Assembly: GCA_013397865.1 (NCBI GenBank)
Contig: VZTI01004827.1
Span: 298,704-362,703 of the forward strand
DNA length: 64,000 bases
Direction: 5' to 3'
Source of the DNA: Struthidea cinerea
Taxonomy: Eukaryota > Chordata > Aves > Passeriformes > Corcoracidae
The notes under the pieces were generated by a model that had not been told where the DNA came from, searched no databases, and saw only the letters and a list, made by a program, of their open reading frames with translations. The position numbers were made by a program, and so were the translations under genes. Shown one piece after another: positions 1 through 11,350 of this stretch (position 1 is its first letter; every line of letters starts with the position of its first letter).

Positions 1-800
1 GCCATGCAGGGGGACATCAGAGCAGCGTGAGGGGCATTGTCTTGGCAGGGAGCACTGGCTCCTCCTGCCACAGGCTTCCCATAGCTGGGGGAGAGTCAAT
101 CTCCCTCCTGGCTCCAACTCCTCTGTGTAAGCCAGAGTGTCTGTGGTGACAGAGGTGACACCACCTTGTGTCCTGAGCCACATCCCCGTGTGTGTCAGAG
201 GGTGGGGGCTCTCCTGGCCGTACCTGCCCGTCGGCCCCGGCCGGAACACGGCGCTGACTCCACAGCCGGGGTCCTGCGGGAGACCCCAGCGAGTCTCAGG
301 GATGGGATGAAACACAAAGACTGACTGATTTAAAATAGCAGTGCCAGAATCCTAACAAGATTATTTAACTTTTAGGGGGGGTAGGAGAACATTTTTTCAT
401 GCATTTTCATTGATTTTCAGTATCGTACAAAACCCAGCCATGTACAGCAATAACACAGGAAAAGATACAATCATTGCAAACCAATTACAGCTCCAACAGC
501 CGGTTCTGGATGGTGGCTGCTCACCCAGCCCCTTGCTCCGGCTCAGGCCCCATCAGATGCACACTCAGGGTAAAAAAACTTACAACTTACAAGGATTTAA
601 AATGTAACTATTCCATGTGCCGCTGCAGTGCTCTGCTGGGGGATTTTCTTCCTGAGATTCCTGAGACCATGTCGCTTTCCCTCCCGGCCTCAGTCGCTGT
701 TGGTCCATCCTCTTCCCAAGCCAGGAGGCCGAGCGGGATGTGACCCAGAGAGGCCCCCAGTCGGGCACTGCGGGAGCCCTCTGGAGACTAGAGCAGCTCC
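1..800. other. Unique non-coding DNA at left edge
   Basis: I see no recognisable gene. A small CpG-rich patch lies at about 220-290. A run of seven to eight G residues lies near 375. The stretch 400-600 is AT-rich with several ATTGCAAA/CCAATT-like motifs and could be an old regulatory element or untranslated region, but nothing decides this. The short open frames here overlap on both strands and show no protein family. Confidence 0.5.
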
Positions 801-952
801 TCATCGTACAATCCCAGAATGGTTTGGGCTGGAAGGGATCTTAAAGCCCATCCAGTCCCACCCCCTACCATGGGCAGGGACACCTTCCACTATCCCAGGT
901 TGCTCCAAGCCCCGTCCAGCCTGGCCTTGGGCACTGCCAGGGCTGGGGCAAT
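801..952 (-). repeat. CR1 LINE fragment, 3' end
   Basis: The + strand reads as the reverse complement of the 3' end of an avian CR1 retrotransposon: 'cccagaatggtttgggctgg', then a degenerate 'catccagtcccaccccctac', then 'ccatgggcagggacacc' and 'ccactatcccaggttgctcc'. The CR1 3' terminus is at the low-coordinate end, so the element lies on the minus strand. It is 5'-truncated, as nearly all CR1 copies are, and carries no coding part. A degraded continuation to about 990 is possible. The 'actatcccaggttgctcc' wording is typical of songbird CR1 copies. Confidence 0.9.
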
Positions 953-1520
953 ACCTGGCCACATCCTAATGTGCCTCAGCCTCTCCATGGAGGATGTGTG
1001 TCCCTTTCTCAGTCCCTCACAGAGCAACCCCAGTGCTCGATAAATGGCTTCATTTGCTGCTGGAGCTGGGCTGTGCTCTGCAATCGATGGCGGGTCTGTG
1101 TCGGGGGGACATGGGGACACAGGCCCAGCCATGTGTGTGCCAGCCCTCATAAGCGATGGAGTGTAAAAAACCAAATAACCAAAAACCTCTCTAGCATTGT
1201 GAAAGTTTTATGGTCATTTTTCCAATTACATAATAGAGTTCATAATCTGTTATGAATTAGCGTAAATCAGAATCAGCCCACAATTAAGAAAATAAGTTAA
1301 ATTGCATTTTGTGAAGCCTTGTTCTGTCTGAACAGTTTGCTCTCGTGCTGCTAACCTGACAAATTCGATAATTCACAACATCCTCCTTGGAATCAGTAGG
1401 AATTACTGAGGTTTTACAACAGCCGGTACGTACAGGTTACAACAGCCTTGGGTCCTGCAGACAGGCCAGTTTCAGGAGAGCAGAGTGTCCTTTGAAAGCC
1501 AAACTGCTGAGTCTGTGTAA
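953..1520. other. Unique DNA between two CR1 fragments
   Basis: This is mixed sequence, turning AT-rich from about 1165 to 1400. It includes stretches such as 'aattacataatagagttcat'. No gene, no strong repeat and no obvious regulatory cluster can be supported. Confidence 0.5.
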
Positions 1521-1725
1521 GGTTGGGTATTGGGAGAAATTCCTTCCTGGAATGGGCTGTCCAGCCCTAGCACAGGCTGCCCAGGGCAGTGGTGGAATCC
1601 CCATCCCTGGAGGGATGTAAAAACCATGTGGATGTGGCACTTGGGGACATGGGGCAGTGGTGGGGAATGGCTGGACTCAATGAGCTTAGAGGCCTTTTCC
1701 AACCCAAAGGATTCTATGATTCTGT
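1521..1725 (+). repeat. CR1 LINE fragment, 3' end
   Basis: This is a plus-strand CR1 3' end of a different sub-family from the 801-952 copy. It contains 'caggctgcccagggcagtgg', 'catccctggagggatgtaaa', 'atgtggatgtggcacttggg' and 'ccttttccaacccaaaggat', ending in the CR1 terminal repeat 'attctatgattctgt'. It is 5'-truncated and carries no ORF. Its opposite orientation to the upstream copy leaves the two 3' ends pointing away from each other. Confidence 0.92.
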
Positions 1726-2845
1726 TCTGGCCGACACCAGGCAGAAGGGAATCACCACCCAAAGATGTCAGGAACATCACCAGCTTAGCAGGCAGAATGT
1801 GTGGATGTTTGGGCCTTCATCATGGTATCCCCGAATCATGTCAGGATGATGTTCAAATGCCAACAGGAGACAGGAAGCAGCAAAGAGCGTGCTTTCATCA
1901 CCCCGTGTGGCTGCGTCTGCCCCTGGGCACGGGCCTGAGGTCGCAGGAGAGCCCTCCCCGCTCCTCTGCGTGGGGTGACGAGGGCTCCGTGGGAGCTGCC
2001 TGGGTACCCGAGCGGGGATCTGACCCAGGGCATTAGTGCTGTCTCCATTTTCACCTCGGGCGTTCGGAATGATGTTTGTGTGGCCAGGGCAGGGCAATCG
2101 TGTGCAGCCCTGCCCTGAGAGCACTTGCTCTGGTTGTAGCTGTCCCGGGCCGGGCCGGGGGAGGGCAGCGGGTGCGGTGTGGGCTGTGTCCTCGCTGGTC
2201 ACTCTGGGCTGGTTTGGGCTGTGGGGTGCGAGGGACGTGCTCCGTGCTGCGTTCCACAGCTCTGCAGCAGTGATGCGGCTTTGGGGTTTCAGCACCTGGA
2301 GACAGTGGATTTTTCTAAATTTGAGGGTTAATGTGACGAAGCAGGGAGTGTGGCAGAGCCCCTCGCCTGCCTCAGTCACACACACAGCATCCTTCGGGCC
2401 AGGCCTGTGGCTTCTGCCTCCTCCAGCGCCTCCACGGGTATTTCTGACAAAGAAAGGGAGTCCATGAGCCCTCACTTCTGAAACAAAGGCCTAATGAAAG
2501 GCCACTGCTGCCCCGGCTGGCAGTGGCTGTAATTCTTGGCAGGGTGTGACATGCCCATCCTCTCGAATTAGCGCGGGGCACGAGGAATTTGGCACGGTGC
2601 TAATTGCGATCAGGGAACAAGTGGCCTCAGTATGCGGGCACGTGGTGGGACAAAGGGAGCGCCCCGAGCCCCTGGCCCCGCGAGGGGCAGGTGCTGCCCG
2701 CCCTGGGCAGGCGTCGGGAACCCCCCTTGTCTCCGTGCTGGCGAGAAGGACTCGGGCTTAATTTAGTGTGGGCTTTGTCGGATGCTCTTTCTTTGCCGTA
2801 CAGGAACTCAGCTGCTGCAGAATCAAGGCAGCTGCTGCTGGGAAA
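1726..2845. other. GC-leaning unique non-coding DNA
   Basis: Open frames run on both strands here (for example 1777-2475 minus and 2036-2467 plus). They overlap each other and have no family motifs, as expected of GC-rich DNA with few stops. A G-quadruplex motif at 2147-2165 is listed separately. The stretch 2460-2640 ('cgaattagcgcggggcac' and 'gctaattgcgatcaggg') has paired TTAGC/GCTAATT motifs and may be a small regulatory block. Confidence 0.45.
2147..2165 (+). other. Potential G-quadruplex motif
   Basis: Four G-runs of at least three are separated by two, two and one nucleotides: GGG-CC-GGG-CC-GGGGG-A-GGG. This meets the usual four-tract pattern with very short loops, which are predicted to be stable. 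No promoter or transcript can be tied to it. Confidence 0.6.
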
Positions 2846-2902
2846 GCTCCCTGCCATGCTGGGGGACAGCTCCCTGCCATGCTGGGGGACAGCTCCCTGC
2901 CA
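2846..2902. repeat. 23-bp tandem repeat, about 2.5 copies
   Basis: The unit beginning 'gctccctgccatgctggggg' and ending 'aca' is present at 2846-2868 and 2869-2891 without a difference. A third partial copy runs to 2902. The perfect identity suggests recent slippage or unequal exchange. Copy number may vary between individuals. Confidence 0.9.
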
Positions 2903-4543
2903 GCTTCAGCCGGGCAGGAGGGATTCCCGTGTCATTCCGGAGTCCAGGAGAGAGCCGGCAAGGCCAGGCAGAGGGACAAGCTTCCTTCTAGCAGAATACC
3001 CTTTCTAGACAACAATCCTTTTGTGGCAGGTTCAGAGCCATTTCTCTCCATCGCCCCACCCTGGGGACGTGGCCTGTGCTCCCAAGGTGACACCAGGAGC
3101 AGGGCAGTGAGCCATTCACGGGCACATTCCTGGGCAGGGCGAGAGCAACTTCAGCAGCTCCTGCCCACCTGCATCCCTCCCAGAACAATGAAAGGGATTT
3201 CATCCCGTTTGCAATTGGATTTGGAGGATGATGCTCCAAGGTGGGAGGTATTTGCAGGGAGGTTTCTCACAGCCATGGCAAAGCTGTCCTTCTTTCATCA
3301 GTCAGAGGATGGAGTCAGGTATTCACCAGGAACTAACCTGGTAGTAGCCAAAGGACGGTTGTCACATCTCCAGTGCCACCTCAGAAACTGGGGGAATCCA
3401 GGCTCACAACACCTGCCAAGGTCCAAGTAATGGATCCCATTACATGGCCTGTTACACAGACGTGCACTGGCATCCTGGCTGCAGTCTGAACTCCAGGAGG
3501 TTTGGCAGGAACTCTTCTCTCTTAAGCTTGACTTTTCTGAAAAACTCCGCACGTTACTTTCATTACCTGCATGTCACTTTGCTTTCTCCTCTTGCAAGTT
3601 ATTCATGACTAAGCTGAAGCACTGCAGCATTTCTGCTCCATCCTTTGCTAATGTTGTGTTTGTGGCCTTTTTTTCCTGTCTTTTTATCAGGAATTCACAG
3701 GAAGCTTAATCCCTCTTACTCCATGACAATTTAGTTTCTTTAAGAACCTTTAGTGAGGGATGTTCTAGAAAAGCTTTTAGAAAATCAGATTCCACTGTAT
3801 CAGCCCAAATCTCCTGTATTAGCAGGGCTGGTTCCTCATCAGACAACTCGGATCTGTACTTATAAACTCTTCTCTTGCCTTTCAGGCTCCGCCCCAGACA
3901 TGTGTTTACTCATTGCTGCTAATTCTGATTGGTCCCACAGTTTTCTACCCTTTTGCCTCTTCTGGAAATCAGACTTTGTGGTCTGTCATTCCCAGGGTCA
4001 CTCCTAAAGCCTTTTTTAAAAATTTGTCACCTTCCAATCCTGAGATGCAAAGGAAGAAAGTTCAGCAATTTCATATTTGAGCTCCTTGAGGGACCATTGT
4101 CTGTCTCTGGTGATTTGTTGCTCTGGCATATGAACCCTGCTGACCCCTGCATAGTGAACAGCAGTGCAAGGAATTAATTTAATTTTGCTGCTGTGCCCTT
4201 ATCTTTCTTAATTCCCCCCTTTACTCCTTGCCCATCTATCAGTGGCTCTGGGTGACAGACAGGCTTCCTGCTTTTGTGTTGGAGAAGCTTTTATTAGCTC
4301 TACGAACTCTGATGATTGTTCTCCAGGCCCTGTTTTGCCTTGCCTTATTGTGGGTTTGCACTTAGTGTGCTGGGTTTATATCCTTTTCTATATTTATTGT
4401 TTGGAAACCACTTCCATTTTCCTGAAAGTACTTTTTTTATTTCAGATAACTTCCTTTTTTGTTGGTTTAAACCATGCTTTGATTGTGTGGTGGTTTAGCC
4501 TTTCCCCTGGTGTGTCTCACACATGCTTGTGTCCCACAGTGTG
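2903..4543. other. Unique non-coding DNA
   Basis: Sequence shifts from GC-rich (to about 3250) to T-rich (3550-4450). At 4430-4446 a T-run followed by 'tttcag' resembles a 3' splice site, but nothing downstream is exon-like. No repeat family or gene is recognised. Confidence 0.45.
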
Positions 4544-4696
4544 TCATAGAATCCCAGTCTGGGATTTGGAAGGGCCTGAACATTCATCTCATCCCACCCC
4601 CTGCCATGGGCAGGGACACCTTCCACTATCCCAGGTTGCTCCAAGCCTTGTCCAACCTGGCCTTGGCACTTCCAGGCATGGGCCAGCCACAACTGC
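4544..4696 (-). repeat. CR1 LINE fragment, 3' end
   Basis: It begins 'tcatagaatcccagtctggg', the reverse complement of the CR1 terminal repeat. It continues with 'gccatgggcagggacacc', 'ccactatcccaggttgctcc' and 'ccaacctggccttggcactt', ending near 'gccacaactgc'. Minus-strand, 5'-truncated, no coding part. Same sub-family as 801-952. Confidence 0.93.
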
Positions 4697-7600
4697 AGGT
4701 GCAGAGCATAGACAGAGGAGAAGCAAACTGGGCAATAGCAAACAGTATTTAATGGGAGTTCTGTGCTTTCTAGTTATAAATTCCTGACAGCCACAGATGT
4801 CTGACTGCAGCAAGGACCACCACTGGAATGGGAAAGTTCCTGTCCTAAACACCTCCTGGCGTCAGTTGCATGACACCTCCTGCTCAGCTGCCCACCCAGG
4901 TGCCAAGCTGTGCACCCAAAAGGAGGGTTTTCCTTGGGAAGAAGAACACTTTTCATGAATCAGGCTGTTTTCCCTGACTCTTCACTGTGTTTGTTTTCCG
5001 TACGGGTGTCTCTACTCCCCTGCTCGGTACGTGAGCAGCCAGACTGGGCTGCACTGGTTGAGCAGAAGAGACCACAGAGCTTCTGGCTTTGCTGATGGCT
5101 GAGTCAGAGTCTGTGGTACAGATGAACATGGGGTTTCTGTGGGCAGAGCCACCTAAAGGTAGTCCTTTCCCTGTGAAGCCAGGAAGCTGGGAGGTGCAGC
5201 TGTCTGGTTTGTAGGAGGCAAAGCACACCTGTCACAAAGATGCTACAGGTCAGCCCTCAGTGACAGAGGAGATGCAATGGCTGGGAACAGTGACTGAGTT
5301 GGAACTGAACACAAAAAATATTAACGACTCCATGCTGTACCCAAATTCTGTTTCTTTTGGTGCATCATTCCAAATCCTTCAAAATGTTTTATATACTTCC
5401 CATTCTTTTATTTGCAGGCTTTGATCTGGAGAGTTTGCACTGACTTGCTCTGGTCTGGATAGGAACCATCTCCCCTGCTCCACTCACCCGCACCAGATCC
5501 TGCGACTTCTCCACGTTTCCACAGTGAGGTAGGAAGACCTAATTTTCATAAGCCTTGTAGAAGTGATTTTTGTGTTGGTTGCCCTCCTGGGATGTGTAAT
5601 GTAAATCACCTGGATTAGGAGAGATGTGATTACATGTAACAGAGCTGTTCTCAGGCAGGGTTCAGGGTTCTTTGTGCTTCATGAGCTGCAGGGTTTGCTT
5701 GCTCCTCCTTCTCGTGGTGCTATGGCTTTGTTTAAATGCCACCTGCCTGAAGCGTGTCTGAGCACCTCACTTGCTGGCCAGTAGTGTTGAGTCCTCTTAT
5801 TTTCAATGAAAAGGTGTTTTTTGAACAAGGCCATCCACAGATTATGTATTCCCTACACATCTACAAAGCCTTGCCGGGCTGCAGCTCTGTGTGGGCTGGA
5901 GAAGAACCATCAGGGCTATGTTACTTAATTATTTATGTTGACCTTAACTGTTAGTTTCTGTCATTAAAGAACAGGCCAAGTGATTAGTGCCCTTGGCTTA
6001 ATCTTCTTAGCAGGAAAACTGTCCCTTGAACGTCTGTCCTAATCAAACAGGCATAAGGAAGGATGAGGAAAGGATGAGACTCCTGATCTGGTTCATTTTC
6101 CATGTGAATTGGTGAAAGTAAATCATATTTGGATGGTCTGTTGCAATTTGTAAATGCAAGTTTCCCAAGACTATGGTAAATGATGTGCTGGCAGAAAACA
6201 CATCTTCCTGAACATGGGACAAATATCCCTTTCCTTCCTACCAGTATCCCCACCATGAGATTTGGCACTGGAAGAATACCTGCAGTCCAAGTGTAGTAAT
6301 TTCATTCAAAATTATTTTGTGTGTAAATAGACTTCAGTGAGTCACTGCGAAGTACCTGGTTTTAATACATTTGTATATTCTTAGTCATTATAAGGTCGTT
6401 CATAATCTCTGGGATACTTGGTATTACCAAACTAACCTTGTGTGATACTGATAGCAATGGAAGGATTAATGGCAGGTTTCAAAAAATACTCATCAGAGTT
6501 CTCTGTCTTGATGGAACACTGAGAAATGTAAATTTGTAGCTGGATTTTTTCCATATATTTAGTTTTTGGGGGTTTTTAATCCTTTAAAGAAGGTTTCTCT
6601 CCTCTTCCTATGTTTTTATCTGAAGTATTTTGTTTACAACACAAGTGCACACTTCAATTTCTTGAGAATCATCAGACTTATAAATGTAATGGAAACCTTG
6701 GGAAATTGTGTGATAGGCAGGCACTCATTTGCTTTGTGCTCTCAGTATCTCACAGGATCCTGAGCAAAGCATCTACTTTTTCACATTTTGTTAGGAAATG
6801 TTCCAGGCCTTGGTGTTCTTTGAGGGGGGTGCATGGTGTTCTTCAGGTGTTGTAAACTGAATCCAGAGATTTTGTGGAGGAATGGCAGTGCTGAAATCCC
6901 ATCTTCCCTGGGGTCAGTGTTCTTGATTTTGATATGAGAATGAGAGGGGGAAACAGTGGATGGAGCACAGAAAGGACAGAAAAGCACTGAGAAGGTGGGA
7001 GAGGGGGAGGTGGAAGGGGCTGACATGGGGACAGCTGGAAAGATTGGAGGGACAACGTGCGGTCAGTTGTGACTTTCTCACACTATGATGTCTTGACTGA
7101 TTCTGTTGTATTGGAGATTGCAAGTTTTCTTTAAAAACATGCAGCACCCGCAAAAGCTCTCCATTTTGGGACCAGTCTGTGTGCTATTTCCATTAATGAC
7201 AGTGACAGAAAAAGTGGGATTATGCTGTGGGATTCCCCCACAACCTTAGAGCTTCATCAGACTGGGGCAGTGGGGCTGTGAGAAGGTGACACAAACTCAA
7301 AAAAACCCTGGTACCAGGGTGAAAGAGAAGAGGTGGGCCGTGAACACCTCGGGGAGCTTTGGGGTGATTGGTTTGAGCATCTTAGTTAATTAAAACTGCA
7401 GGTTTAATTGTGTCGAAGAAACAAACACAGGTGTGATGAAAAGCAAGTGTGGGGTGAGTATGGAAGCACCTCACACAAGTGGAGAGAAGACAAAGAGAAA
7501 GCCTCCAGAGAAGAATTACTCTTCTGATGTCCATGGGAAAATTGGCTTTTGTTTAACAGAGTTGTAACTTTTAAATTTGTACAGCTGGTACAAGCAGGTA

Positions 7601-8312
7601 CAATTTTATTTTGCCAAAGGGCAGGATACTGTGAGGCACACGTGCTTTCAGAAGAGACCCCAAGCCTTAACCAGCTGAAGGAGAAAAATCAGCAGTTTTG
7701 GTTCTGTGTCAGAAAAACACACTCTGTTCATTTCCCCTGTAAAAAGGAACTTTCTTCTCCATGCTAGTCAGAATGGTTCTTTTGGACCTGGAACAGACTT
7801 GGTGATTAAACTGAAGGCTTTGATTTCAACCTGGTGAGGAAAAGGCCCTTGTTCATTCTCTTCTATAATTTCATAGATTTAATTATGGGGTATTATTATA
7901 ATTACCTGTGTATTGGCTGATTGCTCTTCCATAAGTGCAGAGGAAGGGGAGAACGTGGGACGAAGGCTGTATTTCAGGGTACAAGGGGGTATTTGTTACT
8001 GTCTTTTAATGCACGTCTTGGTCTTCTGGTATAAGAATATAACGTATTTTTAGTAACTTTCCTCTTTTTTATTTCAATGCTAAGAAAAAAGCCTGGGAAT
8101 GTGTTTGCGGCTTGTCACGTGGGTGATATGCTGGCATATGAGAGACAGTTCTCATGTGATTTCCCAAAATACTTTTGAACTAGCACAGGGCTCTTTCAGA
8201 AGCTACTGTGAAAATGTAGTTTTGTTTCAGTGGCTCCAAAACTCACTGGTGCCACATCGACAGTCCGGCCGTGGTCAGTAGGAACCCTGAGCAAACAGCA
8301 AACATTTGGCAG
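4697..8312. other. Long AT-leaning unique stretch
   Basis: About 3.6 kb with no recognised gene or transposon. A purine-rich run lies near 6940-7050 (many G/A triplets on the + strand). AT-rich blocks at 6300-6420 and 7860-7920 contain homeodomain-like ATTA motifs but no dense cluster. Short ORFs are scattered over all frames as expected by chance. Confidence 0.5.
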
Positions 8313-8490
8313 TGGCACAGGGTGCCCAGAGCAGCTGTGGCTGCCCCTTCCCTGGAAGTGTCCAAGGCCAGGCTGGGCAGGGCTTGGAGAAACCTGGGAT
8401 AGTGGAAGGTGTCCCTGCCCATGGCAGGGGGTGGGATGGAATGGGCTTTAAGGTCCCTTCCCTCCTAAACCATTCTGGGATTCTGTGATT
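8313..8490 (+). repeat. CR1 LINE fragment, well-preserved 3' end
   Basis: Plus-strand CR1 3' end running from 'ggtgcccagagcagctgtgg' through 'ctggaagtgtccaaggccag', 'gggatagtggaaggtgtccc' and 'gggctttaaggtcccttccc' to the terminal 'ccattctgggattctgtgat'. Close agreement with the songbird consensus I recall suggests a relatively young copy. It is the mirror orientation of 801-952 and 4544-4696. No ORF. Confidence 0.94.
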
Positions 8491-9864
8491 TCACCATTAT
8501 TTGCTGTGTTTACAATTAAAAGTTTAATTATAAGGACTGGTGGTAGTTTAGGATAAATTTTGATTGTTCTTAAGGGATTTAGTTTGTTTATCTAATTGTG
8601 GAGATAGATTAAAGTACATTAGAGTAAGATTATCCAGCATGTTTTTACCAGGTACAAATTGGAGAGGTTTCCTCAGAAAAGAGGTTGTTGTTGTTTTCCT
8701 CACTGAAAAATGTGGACATGTGGCAGGTGTTGAGAGATTTTCTTCCAATTTCTCCAACAGATAAAATCTTTGTGTTGTCTGTCTTTGGTTCTTAGCTGGT
8801 GAAATCAGCTGGAATTAGTGGGATACCTCACTGGACACAGACAGAGCCCTGGAGCCTTTGCCCATGGGACCCAGCCAGTGCAAGAGCTGGGTACAGAGTG
8901 ACAAAGGGGCTGAAGCCCATTTCCCTTTTCCCTCCTAACATTCCTGCTTCCCAGAGGTACAAATTACAGACTCTCAGAGCTCAGGGAACTGTGCCAGTGA
9001 CACATTTTCGGGGATGCTGTGTCAGGGGCAGGGAAGGGTGTCCCTGGCCGCGTGTCCAGCCCCACAGATGGGCACACTCAGACTGGGCACAGAGCTCTGG
9101 GGCTGTGGACATTCAGATTTGCCTAAAAATGACATACATATTGTTGACAAATACGTAAGTTGTGCCTCTATGATATTTAAAGCCCCCACATACCATTTAC
9201 AAATAAAACTCACACAACATAGATTATTTCAGTTTTTCCCTTATTTGATCAATTCTGATAAAAAGGCCATGCTTGGATTTAATCTTTTTATTCTCTACAA
9301 CCACGTGACACTTTAGGGGACAGTAACATTTGTGAAATAATCTGTCTAAGAAATAACACAGGAGAGGAAGAAGCCTGAAGAGCCTGGTGTCAGGTCCAGC
9401 ATCCTGGTGCCAGGTCCAGCACAGTGGCCGTGCCTGGTCCACGCCGTCCCCTGTGGCCACCACACCTTCCTGTCAGGGCTGCTGGCTGAAGGACACTGCT
9501 GGGTCAGAGCAGAGGACCCGTGTGAATGAACTCGAGTGATTTTAAAAGTCAAGTGATTTTAAATCTTTACAGGCACTGAAAGTTGTTTCTAATTAAAGCC
9601 CATCGAGTACCAGAGAGGAATTCCGGCATTACCGGCAGCGGGAACAGGGACAATGAGGACCGACCTCTGCTTCTGACCAGTTGCTGGTATTTGTTTGAGG
9701 CTCTGTAAAGATAATGCTACAACATCTTTACACACACCACCGGCTTTGTAGTAACTGTCTCCTTGGAGCCTTGGCACGGGGAAGGACACGCATGTCCAGG
9801 CATTTTCCAGGTGGCAGGATTTCCTTCTCCTCTAGTCCCGGCGCCACGAACCCCCTCCTTTCAG
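8491..9864. other. Unique non-coding DNA with small repeat
   Basis: AT-rich from 8500 to 8700, then mixed. A 20-bp tandem pair at 9383-9422 is listed separately. Around 9130-9320 the sequence is AT-rich. No gene can be supported. The ORF at 8799-9158 has no recognised domain. Confidence 0.45.
9383..9422. repeat. 20-bp tandem duplication
   Basis: Two adjacent 20-bp copies beginning 'cctggtg' and ending 'caggtccagca' plus one base. They differ at two positions. A local duplication with no known role. Confidence 0.85.
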
Positions 9865-10024
9865 CCCCAGCACCGTTTAAATAGATCATTTGTTTTCATT
9901 ATAGGTTTTTGCATCCCCGCCTTTCATTGCTGTTAATGAATTTCTAGGGTCTGATTGGGAAACAAAAGCCAAACACAAACATGAAAAGGGCTCTGACAAA
10001 GGAGCCGGTTGAGCGTCTGACAGG
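9865..10024. promoter_or_regulatory. Candidate enhancer block beside CpG island
   Basis: This AT-rich block holds a close series of transcription-factor-like motifs. 'tttaaatagatcatttg' and 'tgctgttaatgaatttc' contain a TTAATGA homeodomain core. 'ctgattggga' is an inverted CCAAT. 'aaacaaaagcc' is FOX-like. 'gacaaagg' is SOX/TCF-like. It abuts a CpG island and contains no repeat. A conserved enhancer is inferred from motif density and setting. Alignment to other birds was not possible, and chance AT-richness remains an alternative. Confidence 0.4.
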
Positions 10025-10320
10025 CTGTGCCCCGCGATGGCCACGGCTGCCGGGCTGACACCGCCCGGGCAGCGCTGGTTAATATGCTAATCTGCTGCTC
10101 GCCGTTTAAGATTCCGCTCAGGTCTGAGCAGGCTCGGCGAGCCCGGCGCAGGGAAGGGCTGTCTGTCTGTCTGTCTGCCTGGCAGCCCCGAGCGCCGCGG
10201 CCGCGGCACATCCCGGCCCCGCCAGGCGCCCGCTGCCCCGCCGCGCTCCCGCTGCCCTCCCGCCCTCCTGGGCGCACCCTGGGCGTACGTACCATCCACA
10301 CCATCCGGAACGCTTTCCGC
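10025..10320. promoter_or_regulatory. CpG island
   Basis: CpG dinucleotides are dense, especially at 10130-10290 (for example 'gagcgccgcggccgcggcac' and 'ctgccccgccgcgctcccgc'). Surrounding DNA is CpG-poor. Such islands mark promoters or poised regulatory DNA in vertebrates. I see no TATA box with a following exon on either strand. Overlapping ORFs on both strands (10027-10359 plus, 9933-10454 minus) are the usual result of GC-rich DNA. It could drive an unannotated non-coding RNA. Confidence 0.6.
10159..10177. repeat. (CTGT)n microsatellite
   Basis: Four perfect CTGT units followed by a CTGC variant, inside the CpG island. Short and probably low in variability. Confidence 0.85.
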
Positions 10321-10640
10321 GGGGCTGGAAAACAGGGAATGCGCAAAAGCCACGTATGATTGGCTCGTTCCTCTGCCTCCGCGTCCCCAAAGATTCCCAC
10401 TTTAATAGACCATGTGTTTCTGCTGCTGGAGAAGCCCAGAGTGTAAAGTGCCAAAATCCAGCAACAATGAAGTCAGACGGAGTTTAGCATCCAAAACAAA
10501 GGGACGGCATTTCTGTAGCTCACTGACAACACAGCAGTCACAGGATGGTTTAAATTTCCCTTTATTCTCTCTCCCCACCCAACCCCAGCCCAAGAGAAAG
10601 CCAACATTTATTAAAATCCATCCGTTCAGGACAGCAGCTA
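10321..10640. promoter_or_regulatory. Candidate regulatory block right of CpG island
   Basis: Non-repetitive sequence follows the island and contains 'cacgtatgattggctcgttc' (inverted CCAAT), 'cccactttaatagacc', and 'caacaatgaagtcagacg' (SOX-like AACAAT). It also contains 'gatggtttaaatttccc'. The motif mix and position next to a CpG island suggest one composite regulatory region with 9865-10024. No gene signature. Inference only. Confidence 0.33.
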
Positions 10641-11316
10641 GATGCCCAGCTTAGAAGGAAAGCTTGCTCCTGGTATTCCCAATGACTGCCACCTTTCCTG
10701 CGTGCTTGTGAGCTGCAATCCCCAGCTGGAGCAAGGGGGGTTCTTATTTCCAGAATTAAGGAAGGAATCGATTCCGGAGACAGTTTCCATGGTCAGGTCC
10801 ATCAGGTCCTGCAGCCACAGGAGAACTTAATTCCTCGAGCTCCCTTTCCTTTGTTTTCATAATACCGCAGTAGTTCTGGAGAGGCGTCTGGAGAATCCTC
10901 AGCTCCGGCTTCAGCCAGGGGATTTCAGAAGTTGCATTTTCAGGGCAGGTCAGATGTGGACAAACCAAGTCTCCACCTGACACATAAGCAGACAAAGCTG
11001 TTTAACCTCTGAATTATAGCAGAGCTCCATAGTTCTTTCTTCTGTTGTCTCATGCTCCAAGCAAACTGCTCCTTGCAGTTCTCCCTCCTGGTGCCAAGCA
11101 CGTATTCCAGCTGCAGCTCGGCAGCGCGGGGAAATTCCTTCCAAGTCCCCGGCAGAACAGTCGGCGCTTTCTCCGGAGCTGCAGGCTTGATTGTCCTTGA
11201 TTATTTTATTTCTCTGGCTCTGATCCAAGATGTTCCCTGTCATCATTTCAGTGTCTTTTCTCATAATCCCTTTTCTAAACATCATCAACAATTAACTGAT
11301 TCTCTCATATCTACAA
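10641..11316. other. Unique non-coding DNA
   Basis: Mixed composition with CCGGAG motifs near 10773 and 11173 and an AT-rich end. No gene or repeat is supported. It may continue the regulatory cluster on its left. Confidence 0.4.
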
Positions 11317-11350
11317 ACACATGCACACACACGCAGGCGCGCGCGCACAC
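11317..11350. repeat. (CA)n/(CG)n alternating purine-pyrimidine tract
   Basis: Nearly uninterrupted purine-pyrimidine alternation: 'acacatgcacacacacgca' at 11317-11335 and 'gcgcgcgcgcacac' at 11337-11350, broken by one GG step. The GC-alternating part is the kind of sequence that most readily adopts left-handed Z-DNA. Confidence 0.85.

Noticed and set aside
1777..2475. 232-codon open frame on the minus strand
   Set aside because: It overlaps open frames on the plus strand in GC-rich DNA, crosses the end of no recognised exon, and its translation has no domain or repeat family.
4485..4545. Possible LTR fragment next to a CR1
   Set aside because: A 'tgtggtggttt' string alone is too weak, and nothing else retroviral is present.
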